Shown: positions 33,736 through 45,910 of the stretch, one piece after another
Numbering within the stretch: the first letter of the stretch is position 1
Layout: the number at the start of each line of letters is the position of its first letter
DNA from: Liopterus haemorrhoidalis
Lineage: Eukaryota; Arthropoda; Insecta; Coleoptera; Dytiscidae
DNA: 64,000 bases
Assembly (NCBI GenBank): GCA_963971575.1
Contig: OZ020625.1
Coordinates: forward strand, 26,003,253-26,067,252
Direction: 5' to 3'
The notes under the pieces: generated by a model
What the model was told of the DNA's origin: nothing
Database searches by the model: none
The model's input: only the letters and a program-made list of their open reading frames with translations
Program-made: the position numbers and the translations under genes

Positions 33736-36700
33736 ATGGAAAATGAATATAAAATAATAGTAAAATGGAGTGGAAAGGAGTATGAAATAAGTGATTTAAC
33801 CGAAAATGATACTGTTGGTGGTTTAAAACAAAGTATTCAAAAGCAAACCGGTGTCAGACCAGAAAGGCAAAAATTGCTTAACCTAAAATATAAAGGTACG
33901 TTATAATTTTTACAATTTAAACAATATTTTTTTGTAAGTTTTAGATAAATAATATGTTTTATATGTAAATTTAAGACCATTTTTACTATTTTCATGATTA
34001 CCGGTGTAATTATTTCTTTTTAAAACATTTTATTAGCATTTTTTTTCATGGAAATTGCATCTTTATTTCAATGAATATTTATTAAAAACTATGTACATTT
34101 CGAGTTGTATAGTCTATTCCAAATGTTTAAACGGAACTAAACGAGATTTTTATATTATTAAATTGTCACGAGCACATTTTTTAACAATTGAATTATGCTT
34201 TTGTTAAAATATACAATGCGTCATTCAGTCGTTAAAAGTTTTTAGATATCAAAATCTAGTTTCGTTTATACCAAAAAAATAGACTAGCCTAAGTTGGTTG
34301 TCTACGGAGCACAGGGATGACGGTCCCGGGAATTTTCATCCGATATTGTGCAATCATGCGAAGAGTTGATTCAACATCAAGTATTTAATATTTTAAATGA
34401 GTAGCTGTTAATACAGGGATAATAGGAGTGGTAGAACGATGACCACTTAACATAATAAATCTATTTCACACAGTTATATGTAAAGTATCAGCAATGTATT
34501 TGAACTAATCGTACCAAATGTACGACCGTAGTTTTTATCTTCGTTTGTTATATTTGAATAAATTCAGATAAACATGTGTGTTTTTGTATTTGGAGAACTT
34601 ATATTGCAGCTGCGAGCGGGGATGAGGAATCGTCATAAAAATAAACGTCTCTCGAGTCCTGAGTTGGTGTTTTTAAAAACCGATACTGACTCTCGTCTTC
34701 ATTCACTTGTAAATCGTAATTATAGTCGGATTGCTGATAGGTGACTGTTCGTTGCTACAAGTATCGATATACAATACTATATGCTTTCTCTGTCTATATC
34801 ATTATAATTATTTGCATACCCATAGTAACGTATAGTGATGCAAGTTGACAACTAACCTTCCAAATTATTTTAATAAAAAACAAAGCATTAGAAAGAAACG
34901 ACATGATTCGTAGATATCTTTACTAATTAGAGCACGAAAATAAATTCACAGCAGTACTTAAACAAACAAAATTATTAATTTTAAGGTAATAATTATAAAT
35001 AAGGAAAAACTTATATTATCTGTCTCATTTTGTAATACGGAACTAACAGGAAAAGTTCATTTTTTATGTTGCATATTGACAATACATTTATAATATTATC
35101 ATAGTATTGGTTCACACGGATACGCCAAAGTCTGTTTACAACACAACAGTCACCAAAGTAACCAGATCTAGTTTCGTATTACAAATTGAGACAGATTATA
35201 CTCATACGTAAATTTTGATTATAATTTGTTGTTTAATTAAATTAAATTTTTATGTTTCCCCTAAGTACAAAGTAATAAAATATTAAGTAAAATTTTATTT
35301 ATTCATATAATATATTGCTACAAGTTGTATTTAAATGTTTATTTTTATTTTTAAAAAATTAGTTACTGTAATGCATGATATCGTCGTCATCTGAACTATC
35401 GCTGTCATTTCTTGTATTTATTATTATTGGATTAATATAATCAACAATCCTTTCCCTTTCCCACCATTCATTTATTAAATTTTCGATTTTTTGAACAGAT
35501 TTTGCCCAAGTTTCACAACTAATTTGATCACACGTTACTTGCCACATTTTCAAAACTTCGTTATCACTATATCCGTTTTGACCAATATGTCTATCATAAT
35601 AATTTTTTGTTATACCCCAAATTAGTTCAATGGGGTTAAACTGGCAGTGATAAGGAGGTAATCTTAGTACTTCATGACCATACGTTTGTGCCAATGTATC
35701 AATAAAATAAAATGGTTCAGATTTTAATTTTCTTCGTTTTCTCGTGATTTTGTTAGTGAGAAGTTCAGATTTATTACATTTTATAATAGGTGATAGGCAT
35801 GATTTTTTTTAAATTTTTTATTTTATTCCTCTTGTTAAATATAAACATAAAAACAGTTTTTTTTTTTTTTTTCGTAATTTGAAGGCTTAAAAAAATCATA
35901 AATGTATGTAGCGCGCGAAAACGACGTGTGACGTCATACCCCTTCTAACTGACGTATGACACTACTAGCTTACCGGCGTACATAGTCTGTTGTGAACTTA
36001 TTTGTTTGTATAACTTTCATAGGTTATGTAAAGTTAGAGTGATTTTAGTTAAAATAAAGTTTAATTCTATAAAAACAATTTATACATGTTTACCGAATTA
36101 AATTTTATATTAAAATAGATAACTTATATTGCAGTATTTCAATTATGCCTCTAACGTTTTGTAACTGCATGTAAACAATGTAGTAAAATTCTGACATCTA
36201 AATTACATAAAGTTATAGAATATAACATAAAAATTACTTTGACACCACGTATTTCCTCAGCACTGTAGCATTCATTATTTTTCATATATTCCATGAGCAT
36301 AAATGCATCAATGTTGGGTAAATTATCACTCTGAGCCCTAACAAAATCTTTATCTGCCATTTTAATAATAAATTTGTGAAAAATTGCTTAAAAACAAATA
36401 GAAAACTCTCGAACAATACAATACACACACGTGTAAAGATTATGTTGTAGCTGTATCTGTGATGTGAAACCCCTATCGTTTGACGTCATACTCAATCGTT
36501 TTACTCGGCAACCTTCGCTCCGTGGTCGGCTTATTTCAAATTTACAATATTTTAATTCAAAAATTTGGCTATAATATTAATTAAAATGTAATTTTTGTTT
36601 TGTTAGGTGACATAACTAACATTAACATATCAAAATAATGTAGTTTTAAGGAAATACAAATTTTATGCCTATCCCCTATTCTACGAATTGTTGATTCCGA

Positions 36701-39700
36701 AATCTTTAAGGCAGCTGCTACTCTTTGATGGACACAAGATAGAGAAATAAGTGGCCCATTGTTCTCTTTTTCGAAATTAAAATATTCCAGCAGATTTAAA
36801 ATTAAAGTTTGTGAATTTAATAATTGACCGCAAGCTCTACTAATTAATATTTATTACCAGACAATGACAGCTAGATTATTATACGAATGCACTACTTGAT
36901 ACATACATGTAACAGTCACCTATCAGCAATCCGACTATACATTAAATATTTTAGGTTGAAGTGCGCTGTCATTTTCATCACATCTTTAGTTTTTGTGCCA
37001 TTCTAATACAAATTTTTGAGTATATTAATTTAAAAAAAAAGCATTTTATTTTATATAACTTGTTTCTTTGGTATAAGCGGAACTGTAGGCTATTACAAAC
37101 CTTTAAACTGAACTACATAAATGGAATTTAAATTTTCTCAAGTTGTCAGTAGCTAACTTTTTATACAGGGTGTTAGGTAAATGTGTGGCACAATTAAAAA
37201 GACAGCATTGTGACGTAGAATGCAATCGATTTTTCCTTTGCCAATTTTCTCTAAAATGTGAATTTCGTCCAGTGATGGGCGCGTAGAATACATGATGTAG
37301 ACTAATGTAGATTTTACGCGTAAACATGTCAAGTAGAATATGCCTTTGTTTACGTGTCGAATGTAGAATGTAAACTGTACATGCGCAGTACATTTAAATG
37401 TAATATTTGAAATAATAGAATGGTAATAGTTTAAATTTACTTTAATGTTTATGTTTATTTCAATTTTATGTAGTTCTAATTACATATATTGTTTCCAAAA
37501 ATGTTATCTCACAAATCGTATGTTGTTATGGACTATATAAATTACTTGGTTTCTGTCTGTATGAACTATTAAAGTAAAATTAAAATTAAAAGTTAGCAGT
37601 TGTTTTAATCAGGAAGGATCAGGAAGCTGTCAAAAATATTAAATTTGAGTTCTTTACTTCTTCTTCTACTTAAAACTGGCGGTATTTTATTTTTTAAATG
37701 TTACATAACCTCACTTTTCATTATTCTACGCTAGATTCTACGTGTCTACACAGTCTACACTTATCTACGCTGTCTACGGTAAATTTACACGTAGACGTAA
37801 AAAATTCAAGTTTACGCGTAGACGCCCATCTCTGATTTCGTCTAAAGATAAACAAACAAAAAGATGATCCAAATTTTGAAAACCACTAACTTTTTTTAAT
37901 TTTTCATATTAATCCAGAAGTTGTGTAGTTGCCATAGAGAAAAAAACACGTACTTTGATATTCTATTATTGAACTACAATTAAAATATTTTTCTCTAAGG
38001 CGGCACTTTTAGCCCGATGGTTAACACATTGATTGCCAAAAAAATGTATGCAAGATTATGGTTCTTTGTTTTTAAGTTGTGTTGGTTAGGATATGTTAAG
38101 AAAATGTTTTTACCGACCGCCAACATATATAAGGGAGGTATTGTGATCATACCAACTTTGACATTTCGAGATTTCGATGGATCTCCACGAATTGAGGTCC
38201 CTACATAACGTTTTGACTATCTTTGGCATGATGTCTGTCGGTCTGTCTGTCCGTCCGTCTGTCTGTCTGTCTGTCTGTGTACACGTGCAGAGCAAATTCG
38301 GCTGAAAGGATTTTTATGAAACTTCATATTTAAGCTTCTGCCATCAATGGCACGAGTTGATCAACTTTTGGTAAAAATCGGTTGACTAAAAATGGGAGTT
38401 TACTCATGTCGATTTTAAGATTTTTGTGAATATTTCACAACACAAAAATATTTCCAAAAAATTTATTGAACTAAAGTTGCTATAAAAGCAATAACTAATA
38501 ACTTTTATTGAGACTTTTTTGATAAAACGAAAAATTTCGAATAATTTCTGTAAAATTTTTCGAAATTTTTTTTAATTCTCAATTTTTTCATACTTATATG
38601 TAACGTTTCCATAGTCATGATAAATAATATCTCTGTTAGAAAATATTAGGCCAAGTAATTTCTACTCTGCTGCTAGAATGTATTTTATATAAGTACTTTA
38701 TGATGGCGGTCTGTCCTATGGTGGCCACAGCTGATTTTTTCCATGTATTTTCATAAATTAGTGGGTTTTTGATGTGCAATCACCGGTCCCTGTTACGGAA
38801 AATTTAGGAAAATTATATATTACATTGCGCCTGGCCGTTTTTACTTTATATTTATGTAATTTATTTTTAAGTACATGAAAGCGAGAGAAAATTAAAGATC
38901 TACTTAAAATCACGCCGCGATCGACTGGTTGGACAGCCCTGAGTATAGTCCATTAATTTTAGAGCTGTGAACGTAACTTCATTCTTCTCTTATAATTTGT
39001 TTTGCAGGAAAAACACCAGACGATGATGTTCGTCTGTCTTTACTTAAGCTCAAACCAAATTTTAAACTAATGCTCATGGGTTCCCTGGAAGAGGACATTG
39101 CTCAGATAAACGCAGCGCCCATAGACATGCCGGAAGTTATAAATGATCTGGATATTGAAGAAGAAGAGATTGCAATTGAAAATCAGGAGATTTATCTCGG
39201 AAAAATTGAAAAGAGGGTTAAGGATTATAAAATTAATATGTTGAATGAACCTCGACCAGATAAAAAACTGTTGGTTTTGGATATTGACTACACGCTGTTT
39301 GATCACAGATCACCTGCTGAAACAGGTATGTACTTTATTTAAGACTAGCTTCATACAGTTTTTGTTATGTACATTTCGACGAAGTAGAGTATGTTCAAGT
39401 TAACTCCATCACAGGCTGATACAAGGTGTCTAAAAGAAATTTTATATTTAGTGGATCGATTAAAAAAAAGTAAGCCGTATATAGAAAAAATGTTTATTAA
39501 TTATTAAAATACACTTTTTGGGGATTTATTTCTTAAAAATAATATCGTCTAAATGTAGACCCTCGCGTTCTCGGCACTCATTTAATCGAACAGTAAAATT
39601 ACTTATGACGTCTCGGCAGGTGGACTCAGGGATGGCTGCCATTTCGTGACGGATATTTTCTTTCAAATGCGCCAGTGAAGTCGGTTTATTGGCGTAAACT

Positions 39701-42700
39701 TTAGATTTAAGATAACCCCATAGGAAAAAGTCCATAGGGGTTAAATCTGGAGTGCGTGGAGGCCAATTTATGTCACCTCTCCGGGAGATCAATTTGCCTG
39801 AGAAAATTTCACGAACACGTGGCAGAGACATATTGGACGTGTGTGAAGTTGCTCCGTCCTGTTGGAACCATGTTCTTTGGTTATAGCCAGGAAAGTTTTA
39901 CAGTTCAGGTACCAAGAAGTTGTCTAACATCTCCACATAACGCTCTGAATTCACTGTAACTGCACGCCCCCTTTCGTCTTCAAAAAAGTAAGGGCCGATA
40001 ATTCCTCGCGCCGACATCGCAGCCCATACGGTCACTTTAGGCGAATGTAGGGGTTTCTGGTGTTTGCGTTTCGGATTCGTTGCACTCCAGTAGCGGCAGT
40101 TCTGCTTATTTACGTGGCCATTAAGATGAAAATGAGCTTCATCCGAAAACAAAATGTTGGTAAACGTTGAAAATCGCTCAATCACCTGATTTACGAAATT
40201 AAGCCTCTGACTGGCATCTTGGGGCTTTAATTATTGCACCAATTGAATTTTGTAGGGTTGCAGCTTTAGTTCTTTGTGCATAATGCGATGTAATGATGAT
40301 CTATGCACATTTAAAGCACTTGCGCGCTTCCGAATTGAAAGGTTCGGGTCATCACGAACAGACTGATTAACATTCTCCACGTTTTCTTCCGTTCTTGATG
40401 ACCTAGGTCGCCCGGATTTTGATTTATCTAGCGTTGTACCAGTCTTGTCAAACTTTTTAACCCAATGTCGAATGAGAGGAATGCTTGGCGCATCATTTCA
40501 GTGGCGAAAACCTCGAATACTGCAGAATTTTCTACGCGCTACAGTCGCCGAATCACCGTTTTTGTAAAACTCTCGCACGCATAACGCGCGGTCTGCTCCC
40601 GAGAAACGCTCCATAGCGACTGGATTCCCAAGAGCCAGGCTACCGATTGACATAACCCCCGCGCCCCTCGGATACGTTGCGTTCACGCAGTAAGCTAAAT
40701 AAATATAAAATTTCTTTTGAGACACCTTGTATTACCAGTCCCTTGCGCAGAAACCAAATTTCGTCCATTACATTACCAACAACTAGCTTAACACATTTCA
40801 GTGGTGTTACTTACTTTGATTTGTGTTTAACTACGCGTATTGTACGATGTTGTTTGTTTATTTCCGTTATTATTATTTATTTCTCGTACGTTTCAAGGTA
40901 TACCGTGTACTAAAATAAGTAAAAATGTATATGAAATACATGATTTTGTGTGTTTGGTTTCCACAACAATTGTTTAAAACCCTAATGTACGTCAATGTGA
41001 TCAGCTGTTTTCTTGCGCAGAATTGGTGACTTAATTTATGATACCCTGTGATGAAGTTGAGATGAACGTACTCAACGCTTTGTGTATATTTAGGCAGGGG
41101 AAAAAAAATAAATTTAATTTGTTTTAGGTTATGAACTAATGAGACCATACTTACACGAGTTCTTAACAGCTGCTTATGAATATTACGATATTGTAATCTG
41201 GTCTGCGACTGGTATGAAATGGATCGAGGAAAAAATGAAATTATTAGGAGTCTCAACACATACTAGCTATAAGATTATGTTCTATTTAGATTCTCTCGCA
41301 ATGATCTCAGTCCATACACCCAAATATGGAGTCATAGATGTAAGTAATCATTATTTTTAGGTTGTGATGTCTGCTGTAAAAATTAAGGTGCTGTTGTACA
41401 GTACACCATATTAGTAACTACGTCACAAAGTGGGTTTCTGTGCTGCCGCCTAGCGATTTGTTTCTTTATATTTGAATTAAACATGTTGTTATAATAAAAG
41501 TTTTTTTTTTAATTGTATATTGGTAGTATAAATTAAGTTTTCAAAGTAAGAAAATACTCCACATCAAATCTATAAGTCAATATTTATTTATTAAAATTCT
41601 TATTTTATACATTATATCAGGTGATTGCAAAAGTTCGTGCCCGTGTAATAATGACTGTGTCCGTGATTTGGTGAATAGTAATCCACGGATTTCGACTGAA
41701 GAGATTGCTGAGAAGTTAAATGTTGACAAATCGATAGCATTTCACCATTTAAAAAAACTTGGCTATACTTCGAAACTCGATATATGGGTTCCGCACATTT
41801 TGACAGACCGGAACAAACTGAAACGTGTTTCCACTGCCGTTTTTCTCCTTGCTCGTCAACAAAATGAACCTTTCTTGGATCGAGTAATAACTGGAGATGA
41901 AAAATAGATAATGTATCAAAACATAAAAAGAAAAAGAAGCAGGAAACATGGGAGTGAACGAGCAGAATCTATGGCAAAAGCTGAATTGCATCCAATGAAA
42001 GTGTTGTTATGTGTTTGGTGGGATTGCAGAGAAATACTTTATTTCGAGCTTCTTCCACGTGGCAAAACAATAACTGCGGAGAAGTACTGTGAGCAACTCA
42101 CCCAACTCAATGTGGAAATCCAAGCAAAACGTCCAAGTTTGGTTAATCGAAAAGGCATCATCTTTCACCACAACAACGCTAGACCACATGTCGCTCAACA
42201 GTTACTGCAAAAGCTTAGGGAGTTAAAATGGGAAATCCTCCAGTACCCGCCGTATTCCGTTTCGTTCTCTTCAAAATAATTTGAATGGCAAAAAAATTGT
42301 TTCTGTGGAAGAAGTCAAAAACTACCTTACTACTTTTTTTTGAAGATAAACCACCCATTTTCTATAAAGAAGGAATTCAAAAAACTTGTAAAACGTTGGT
42401 AGACAGTTATAGAAAATGTGTTTTATTTAATTTTATTTCAAATCGGGCACGAATTTTTGCAATCACCTGATAATTTAATATGTCCTTATTTTTGTAGAAC
42501 AATATTACTTTGCATGTTAATTTAATTATTAATTAAAAATTAAAATTATTAATTATCGTTATTATGGCAAATAACATTTAAATTGCGGCACACAACAGAA
42601 TGTTTTTTTTTTTTGTTTTTGAATGATTCATAAAAATAAAACACAAACAACAAAAAAAACACGTATTTCTCCATTAAACAAAACAAAACAATGTCACACT

Positions 42701-44277
42701 CGTATCTTCCGAAAAACACCACCAGATGTCAGAGCGCTTAGGAAGTTTCCCCCACAAATTATAAAACAAGGAAGATAGCGGACTCCCACTTTACGGCTTT
42801 GGACAGCGATAGTTGCGACATTCGTGGTTGTAATATGAACTAGGATTAGATAGTATGCAACCCGCAGTGCACACAAATATATTTTTATATTTTAAATTGC
42901 TATGAATCGCGCGATCATTAATTTTCTACCAAAATTGAAAAATAAAATGTAATTTTGGTAGAAAATTAAAGATTGCCTTGAACCGAAAATTATGATTAAT
43001 TTATTTACAACTCTCCTAATTAATTTCCTAAAATTAAAATGAATTACAATTGTTAAAAGTTAATACTTCAGTAAGCATTAAGTTTTATTATTTTATTTGC
43101 AAGCAAGCATATGAAATAAATAAACAAGTATTTATTTTTTACTTTTATATTTACTTTTATTGTACATATTAAATTTAGTCTGTGCTATTTTTTTATTACA
43201 CTATTTATATTTCTTTTGCATTTACCATTTAAAATATTATTAATTACACTATAAGTTGTTCACTTTTGTGAGAACACACTAGATTTGGTTATTTTGGTTA
43301 CTTTTATAGTGTGTTGCTGACTTTAAATGGCAATTAAAAATATTCCTTACGCTGTAAAACCGACTTTAGGTTGATAAGGTTATGATCATTATAATTAAGA
43401 TATCATTTTTCATTATGACATATGTCAAATGGATTGACATTTTAAAAAAGTGACATTTTTTAATACCAACATGACATACAGCTTCAAAGGTGCGAACTAT
43501 TGAAAACAAAATTCCCTCTTAGTTTGTTCTTACAAAAGTGAACTGTTTATACACCATTTGAAAATAAAAAATGTCGTGCTAATATTTAAAATTTCTTATA
43601 AAATTCATCACTGTCACAATCACAATTTACTGTCACCTATCGTTACAACGTCAAAAACAATTGCCGCAAATTGCCGATAATGAAGTGTTCTCAAAATGTT
43701 GGTTAAAAAAAAACGCTTGTAGCGCTGTCGGTGGATGGAATATAACTTAAAACCGTTTCAGGGCCGTGTATATGAGTTTCATACCCCTGGTTTCCCCTAT
43801 AGAATGATCCAATAGAATGGCATTTAGATCCGTTTACTTAGCCGTGATATGTCCATCTCTATTTTTAACCAAACGACGTCATACAGCTCTTGCCCACACA
43901 TTGTTCTAAAATAAATTGTAGCTACTAGATCTAGCAGCTTTCCCATTTATTACCCTAATCTAAAGCTAGCAATACGAACCTATATAATAATTTTAATTAT
44001 TTTCTAGGTTAAACCTCTGGGTGTAATTTGGGGCAAATTCGAACAATACAGTCAAAAGAACACAATAATGCTGGACGATATTCGAAGGAACTTTATTATG
44101 AACCCGAAGAATGGACTAAAAATTCGTCCTTTTCGACAGGCTCACATCAACAGATCGAAGGATCGGGAATTATTGCATCTCACTAAGTATCTCACGGACA
44201 TTGCTAAATTTGTTGGCGATTTTAGTTCAGTCAATCACAAACATTGGGAACGTTTTAAGCCCAAAAAACATACTTAA
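33736..44277 (+). CDS. UBLCP1: UBLCP1: ubiquitin-like domain CTD phosphatase, 4 exons
   Basis: HAD/FCP-type protein phosphatase of the nucleus; the family binds the 26S proteasome base through its ubiquitin-like domain and dephosphorylates it. Coding exons: 33736-33895, 39008-39325, 41128-41339, 44008-44277 (TAA). All introns are GT..AG (donors GTACG, GTATG, GTAAG); phases 1, 1, 0. Total 319 residues; human UBLCP1 is 318. Residues 1-80 are the ubiquitin-like domain ([20 protein letters not shown], then [10 protein letters not shown]). The phosphatase motif [13 protein letters not shown] places the nucleophile and general acid at D145 and D147. [22 protein letters not shown] and the late acidic pair D253-D254 ([11 protein letters not shown]) follow. 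It aligns essentially gapless with the human protein and has no stop or frameshift, so it should be functional. Introns of 5.1, 1.8 and 2.7 kb hold transposons; none touches a splice site. Confidence 0.97.
34109..34285. mobile_element. small TA-type MITE related to family E
   Basis: TAGTCTATTCCAAATG to AAAAAATAGACTA, with CGGAACTAAA inside the left end, as in family E. Diverged ends; in UBLCP1 intron 1. Confidence 0.5.
35018..35198. mobile_element. family F MITE, copy F1
   Basis: TTATCTGTCTCATTTTGTAA to GAGACAGATTA, TA duplicated. CGGAACTA lies inside the left end. Copy F2 is at 54640. Confidence 0.85.
35359..35784 (-). pseudogene. DDE transposase C-terminal part
   Basis: Minus strand from the family C insertion point: [20 protein letters not shown], then [18 protein letters not shown], where the last catalytic acid is the E of NPIE, then a conserved WWERE region and an acidic DSDSSDDDD tail ending at 35359. 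PPYHC-x2-NPIE-x-x-W is typical of insect IS630/Tc1-type DDE transposases. The central catalytic region between this and 36681 is missing, so the element was already deleted before or besides the family C insertion. Confidence 0.75.
35785..36680. mobile_element. family C TIR element, copy 3
   Basis: AATAGGTGATAGGCAT to ATGCCTATCCCCTATT. Inserted in the transposase coding region. Flanking bases show no evident duplication. Confidence 0.85.
36238..36360 (-). pseudogene. first exon of a SWIM-type protein (copy 3)
   Basis: Same 41 codons as 1489-1611, ending at the same GTAATT donor. Two copies of an uninterrupted exon with donor suggest the parent element expressed this gene. Confidence 0.5.
36681..36845 (-). 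pseudogene. DDE transposase N-terminal helix-turn-helix fragment
   Basis: Minus strand [20 protein letters not shown] then [14 protein letters not shown], ending at the family C junction. The S-x-x-x-V-x-x-R-V-A-x-A-x-x-x-S-x-x-T-I pattern is a DNA-binding helix-turn-helix. Part of the same gene as 35359-35784. Confidence 0.6.
37270..37834. mobile_element. hAT MITE, 565 bp, in UBLCP1 intron 1
   Basis: CAGTGATGGGCG to CGCCCATCTCTG with a perfect 8 bp duplication atttcgtc (37262-37269 and 37835-37842). Sub-terminal GTAGAC/GTCTAC motifs are repeated many times. Confidence 0.93.
38107..38745 (+). mobile_element. family B Helentron-like element, copy B4, complete
   Basis: Leader TACCGACCGCCAACATATAT, AAGGGAGGTATTGTGATC, (GTCT/GTCC)n at 38231-38278, body, then GGCGGTC (complement of the leader's GACCGCC), the small hairpin TGTGGTGGCCACA-type text and T-run at 38740. 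In UBLCP1 intron 1; serves as the family reference. Confidence 0.7.
39422..40729 (-). mobile_element. mariner-type element (DD41D), nearly intact, in UBLCP1 intron 2
   Basis: Terminal repeats CAAGGTGTCTAAAAGAAATT and complement of about 30 bp, TA duplicated (39420-39421 and 40730-40731). 1308 bp. Confidence 0.93.
39526..40614 (-). pseudogene. DD41D mari­ner-group transposase with three in-frame stops
   Basis: ATG 40614 to TTA-complement stop at 39526, about 362 codons without any frameshift. The start reads [20 protein letters not shown] and is followed by a helix-turn-helix. First catalytic aspartate in [13 protein letters not shown], second in [13 protein letters not shown], third in [17 protein letters not shown]; 41 residues separate the second and third. 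In-frame stops: TGA after RGFRH, TAA after KIQLVQ, TAA after FLVPEL. All three catalytic residues survive, so decay is recent or slight. Related full-length insect transposases are similar in length. Confidence 0.9.
40730..41127 (+). other. UBLCP1 intron 2, remainder
   Basis: No further element recognised; ends in the polypyrimidine tract and AG at 41126-41127. Confidence 0.6.
41617..42470 (+). mobile_element. mariner element (DD34D), decayed, in UBLCP1 intron 3
   Basis: Terminal repeats TCAGGTGATTGCAAAAGTTC and complement, TA duplicated (41615-41616 and 42471-42472). 854 bp; the N-terminal third of the gene is missing. Confidence 0.92.
41650..42465 (+). pseudogene. mariner DD34D transposase remnant
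   Basis: Reads [18 protein letters not shown] (second helix-turn-helix), VITGDEK followed by a stop where the family has W, then [28 protein letters not shown] and QYPPYSVSF. The second catalytic residue, normally the D of QDNARPH, is N here (codon AAC). The PDLAPSDYHLF segment with the third aspartate is deleted with a frameshift, after which [18 protein letters not shown] continues in another frame. Inactive on several counts. Confidence 0.9.
42471..43251 (+). other. UBLCP1 intron 3, unassigned part
   Basis: AT-rich; nothing recognised. Confidence 0.5.
43252..43549. mobile_element. TA-type MITE, 298 bp
   Basis: TAAGTTGTTCACTTTTGTGA to CAAAAGTGAACTGTTTA, TA on both sides. One end also occurs alone at 9690-9740. 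Confidence 0.75.
43550..44007 (+). other. UBLCP1 intron 3, 3' part
   Basis: No element recognised; ends in TTTTCTAG at 44000-44007. Confidence 0.5.
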
Positions 44278-44584
44278 GTTAAGTAATACTGTTAATTTAA
44301 GTTTTTTATAATTGTTAAAATATAACTTTTTTTCACAAAAATGTTATTTTTTTTACCAGAGACTTTAATCCTCTCATGTATAGTATGCACCATGGCAGTG
44401 GCGTACCCAGGGGAGGGGCCCGGCCCCCCCTAAGAAGGAAGGAAATTAAAATAAAAACACGCAAACACACTAGAAAAATAAAAAAGAGATGAGGATCTTT
44501 TTTTTTAGGTCGTCACTTGTATTTTAGAAGTAAGGACCTTTTTTTTAGGTCATCACTTTGTATTTCCGATGCGAGGACCTTTTT

Positions 44585-45602
44585 AGGGTTTGTAGGTATG
44601 ACCAGAAAAACCCTTATACCGTCATTTTGTCGTCTGTCTGTTCGGTGAAAATTGTAGCCAAACGGCTAATCCTAGAGAGTTGAAATTTGGCATGCTTATA
44701 CAACTCTTTGACCCGCACATAGGAAAAATACTAAAACTTCTAAAAAACATATCCCCCTAAAAATATAAACAAATATGCGCTCATCGAAAAAAAAAATATA
44801 TTTTTTTATAATTCTGAGTAGGGTATCAAATGAAAGCCCTTGGTACGTGAATTAACGATCACATTTTTATTTTTGCAAAATAAATTATTTTGAAGCGATT
44901 TTTGCCAAAATTGTGCATAAATTTTTTTGTACCACACCCTGTAGTCCAGATGGTTTAAAATAAAAATCTGAAAAAATTGTACGTAATGTACATTGGTGTG
45001 AACCGGAATAGTGCAACAGGAATTTTTGATCAGATTATGTTTTTGGAAAAAAACGCATTTTTTGTGTTTTTTTGCTAATAATGTACACAAGTTATAGCTT
45101 TGTAACACGCTACACTAGAACGTGTATCCTGGTGTAGTGGTTATGACAGTGGCTTCTCACCCAACCAACTCGATCGAAAGGGATCGAACCCTGTGGGAAG
45201 AGAAAATATTTTTTTTTTTTTAATTTCTATATTTAAATTATTTTTTCAAAATTCTATTTTGCATTTATTTTTTAAAAGCGTAAATTTAATAACCAGTGGA
45301 AATTGTTTAAATTATAATTTAATTCTGTTTCAATGTACACGAAATCAGAGGGGCGGAACTTATAACAACCAATGGAAGCCATAGGCGCAATTTTTAAAAT
45401 TCTTAATGAACCTTGCTATATATAAAAAAAAAAAAATACTGCACATATTTAGAAACCTAAATAATGGTATTAGGAGTTCGAATTAAAATTAACAAAAAAA
45501 AAATTTTAATATAAAATTTGTTTTGGCATCCCAAATAATCATCATTCACTTAATAAATACCTGCAAAACCCTGAAATGTGTGAAAATTCACACTTCACAT
45601 CA
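44585..45602 (+). mobile_element. family A Helentron-like element, copy A6
   Basis: Complete with a very short GTCTGTCTG tract (44630-44640); 3' repeat and hairpin at 45560-45600. Confidence 0.7.
45129..45198 (+). other. tRNA-Glu-like module in A6
   Basis: TGGTGTAGTGGTTATGACAG, GTGGCTTCTCACCCAAC, and GGGATCGAACCCTGTG with a perfect T stem. The loop CTTCTCA keeps a TTC-like anticodon. Confidence 0.55.
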
Positions 45603-45910
45603 CTTGTATTTTAGAAGTGAGGACCTTTTTTGTTTTAGGTCATCACTTAGTATTTCCAAGCGAGGACTTTTTTTTTAGATCATCACTTGAAATTTAGAAG
45701 TGTGAACCTTATTCATAATTTAAATAATTTTGTCTTCCAGCCCCCCTCCCAATAAAAATTCATGAGTGCGCTACTGCACCATGCAGAGGCGGATTGACCT
45801 ATCGGGCATCGCCCGATGGGCCGTCAGCTTTTTTGGGCCGATGCGACGGCCGCTATTCACTCAAATATCTATGATCAATTCTATGATATTACTTTAGAAA
45901 TCACTCACAT

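Larger units (their letters stand above)
34723..36937 (-). mobile_element. Tc1/mariner-type (IS630-like DDE) element in UBLCP1 intron 1
   Basis: Near-perfect 29 bp terminal repeats (TAGTCGGATTGCTGATAGGT...), flanked by TA (34721-34722 and 36938-36939). Carries the two ends of a transposase gene on the minus strand and two insertions, F1 and family C copy 3. Confidence 0.85.
44396..45776. mobile_element. hAT-type element X with family A inside
   Basis: CAGTGGCGTACCCAGGGG (44396) to GAGTGCGCTACTG (45776). Left flank caccatgg (44388-44395), right flank caccatg then, after element Y, the final g. T-run minisatellite units lie on both sides of the nested A6. Confidence 0.85.
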
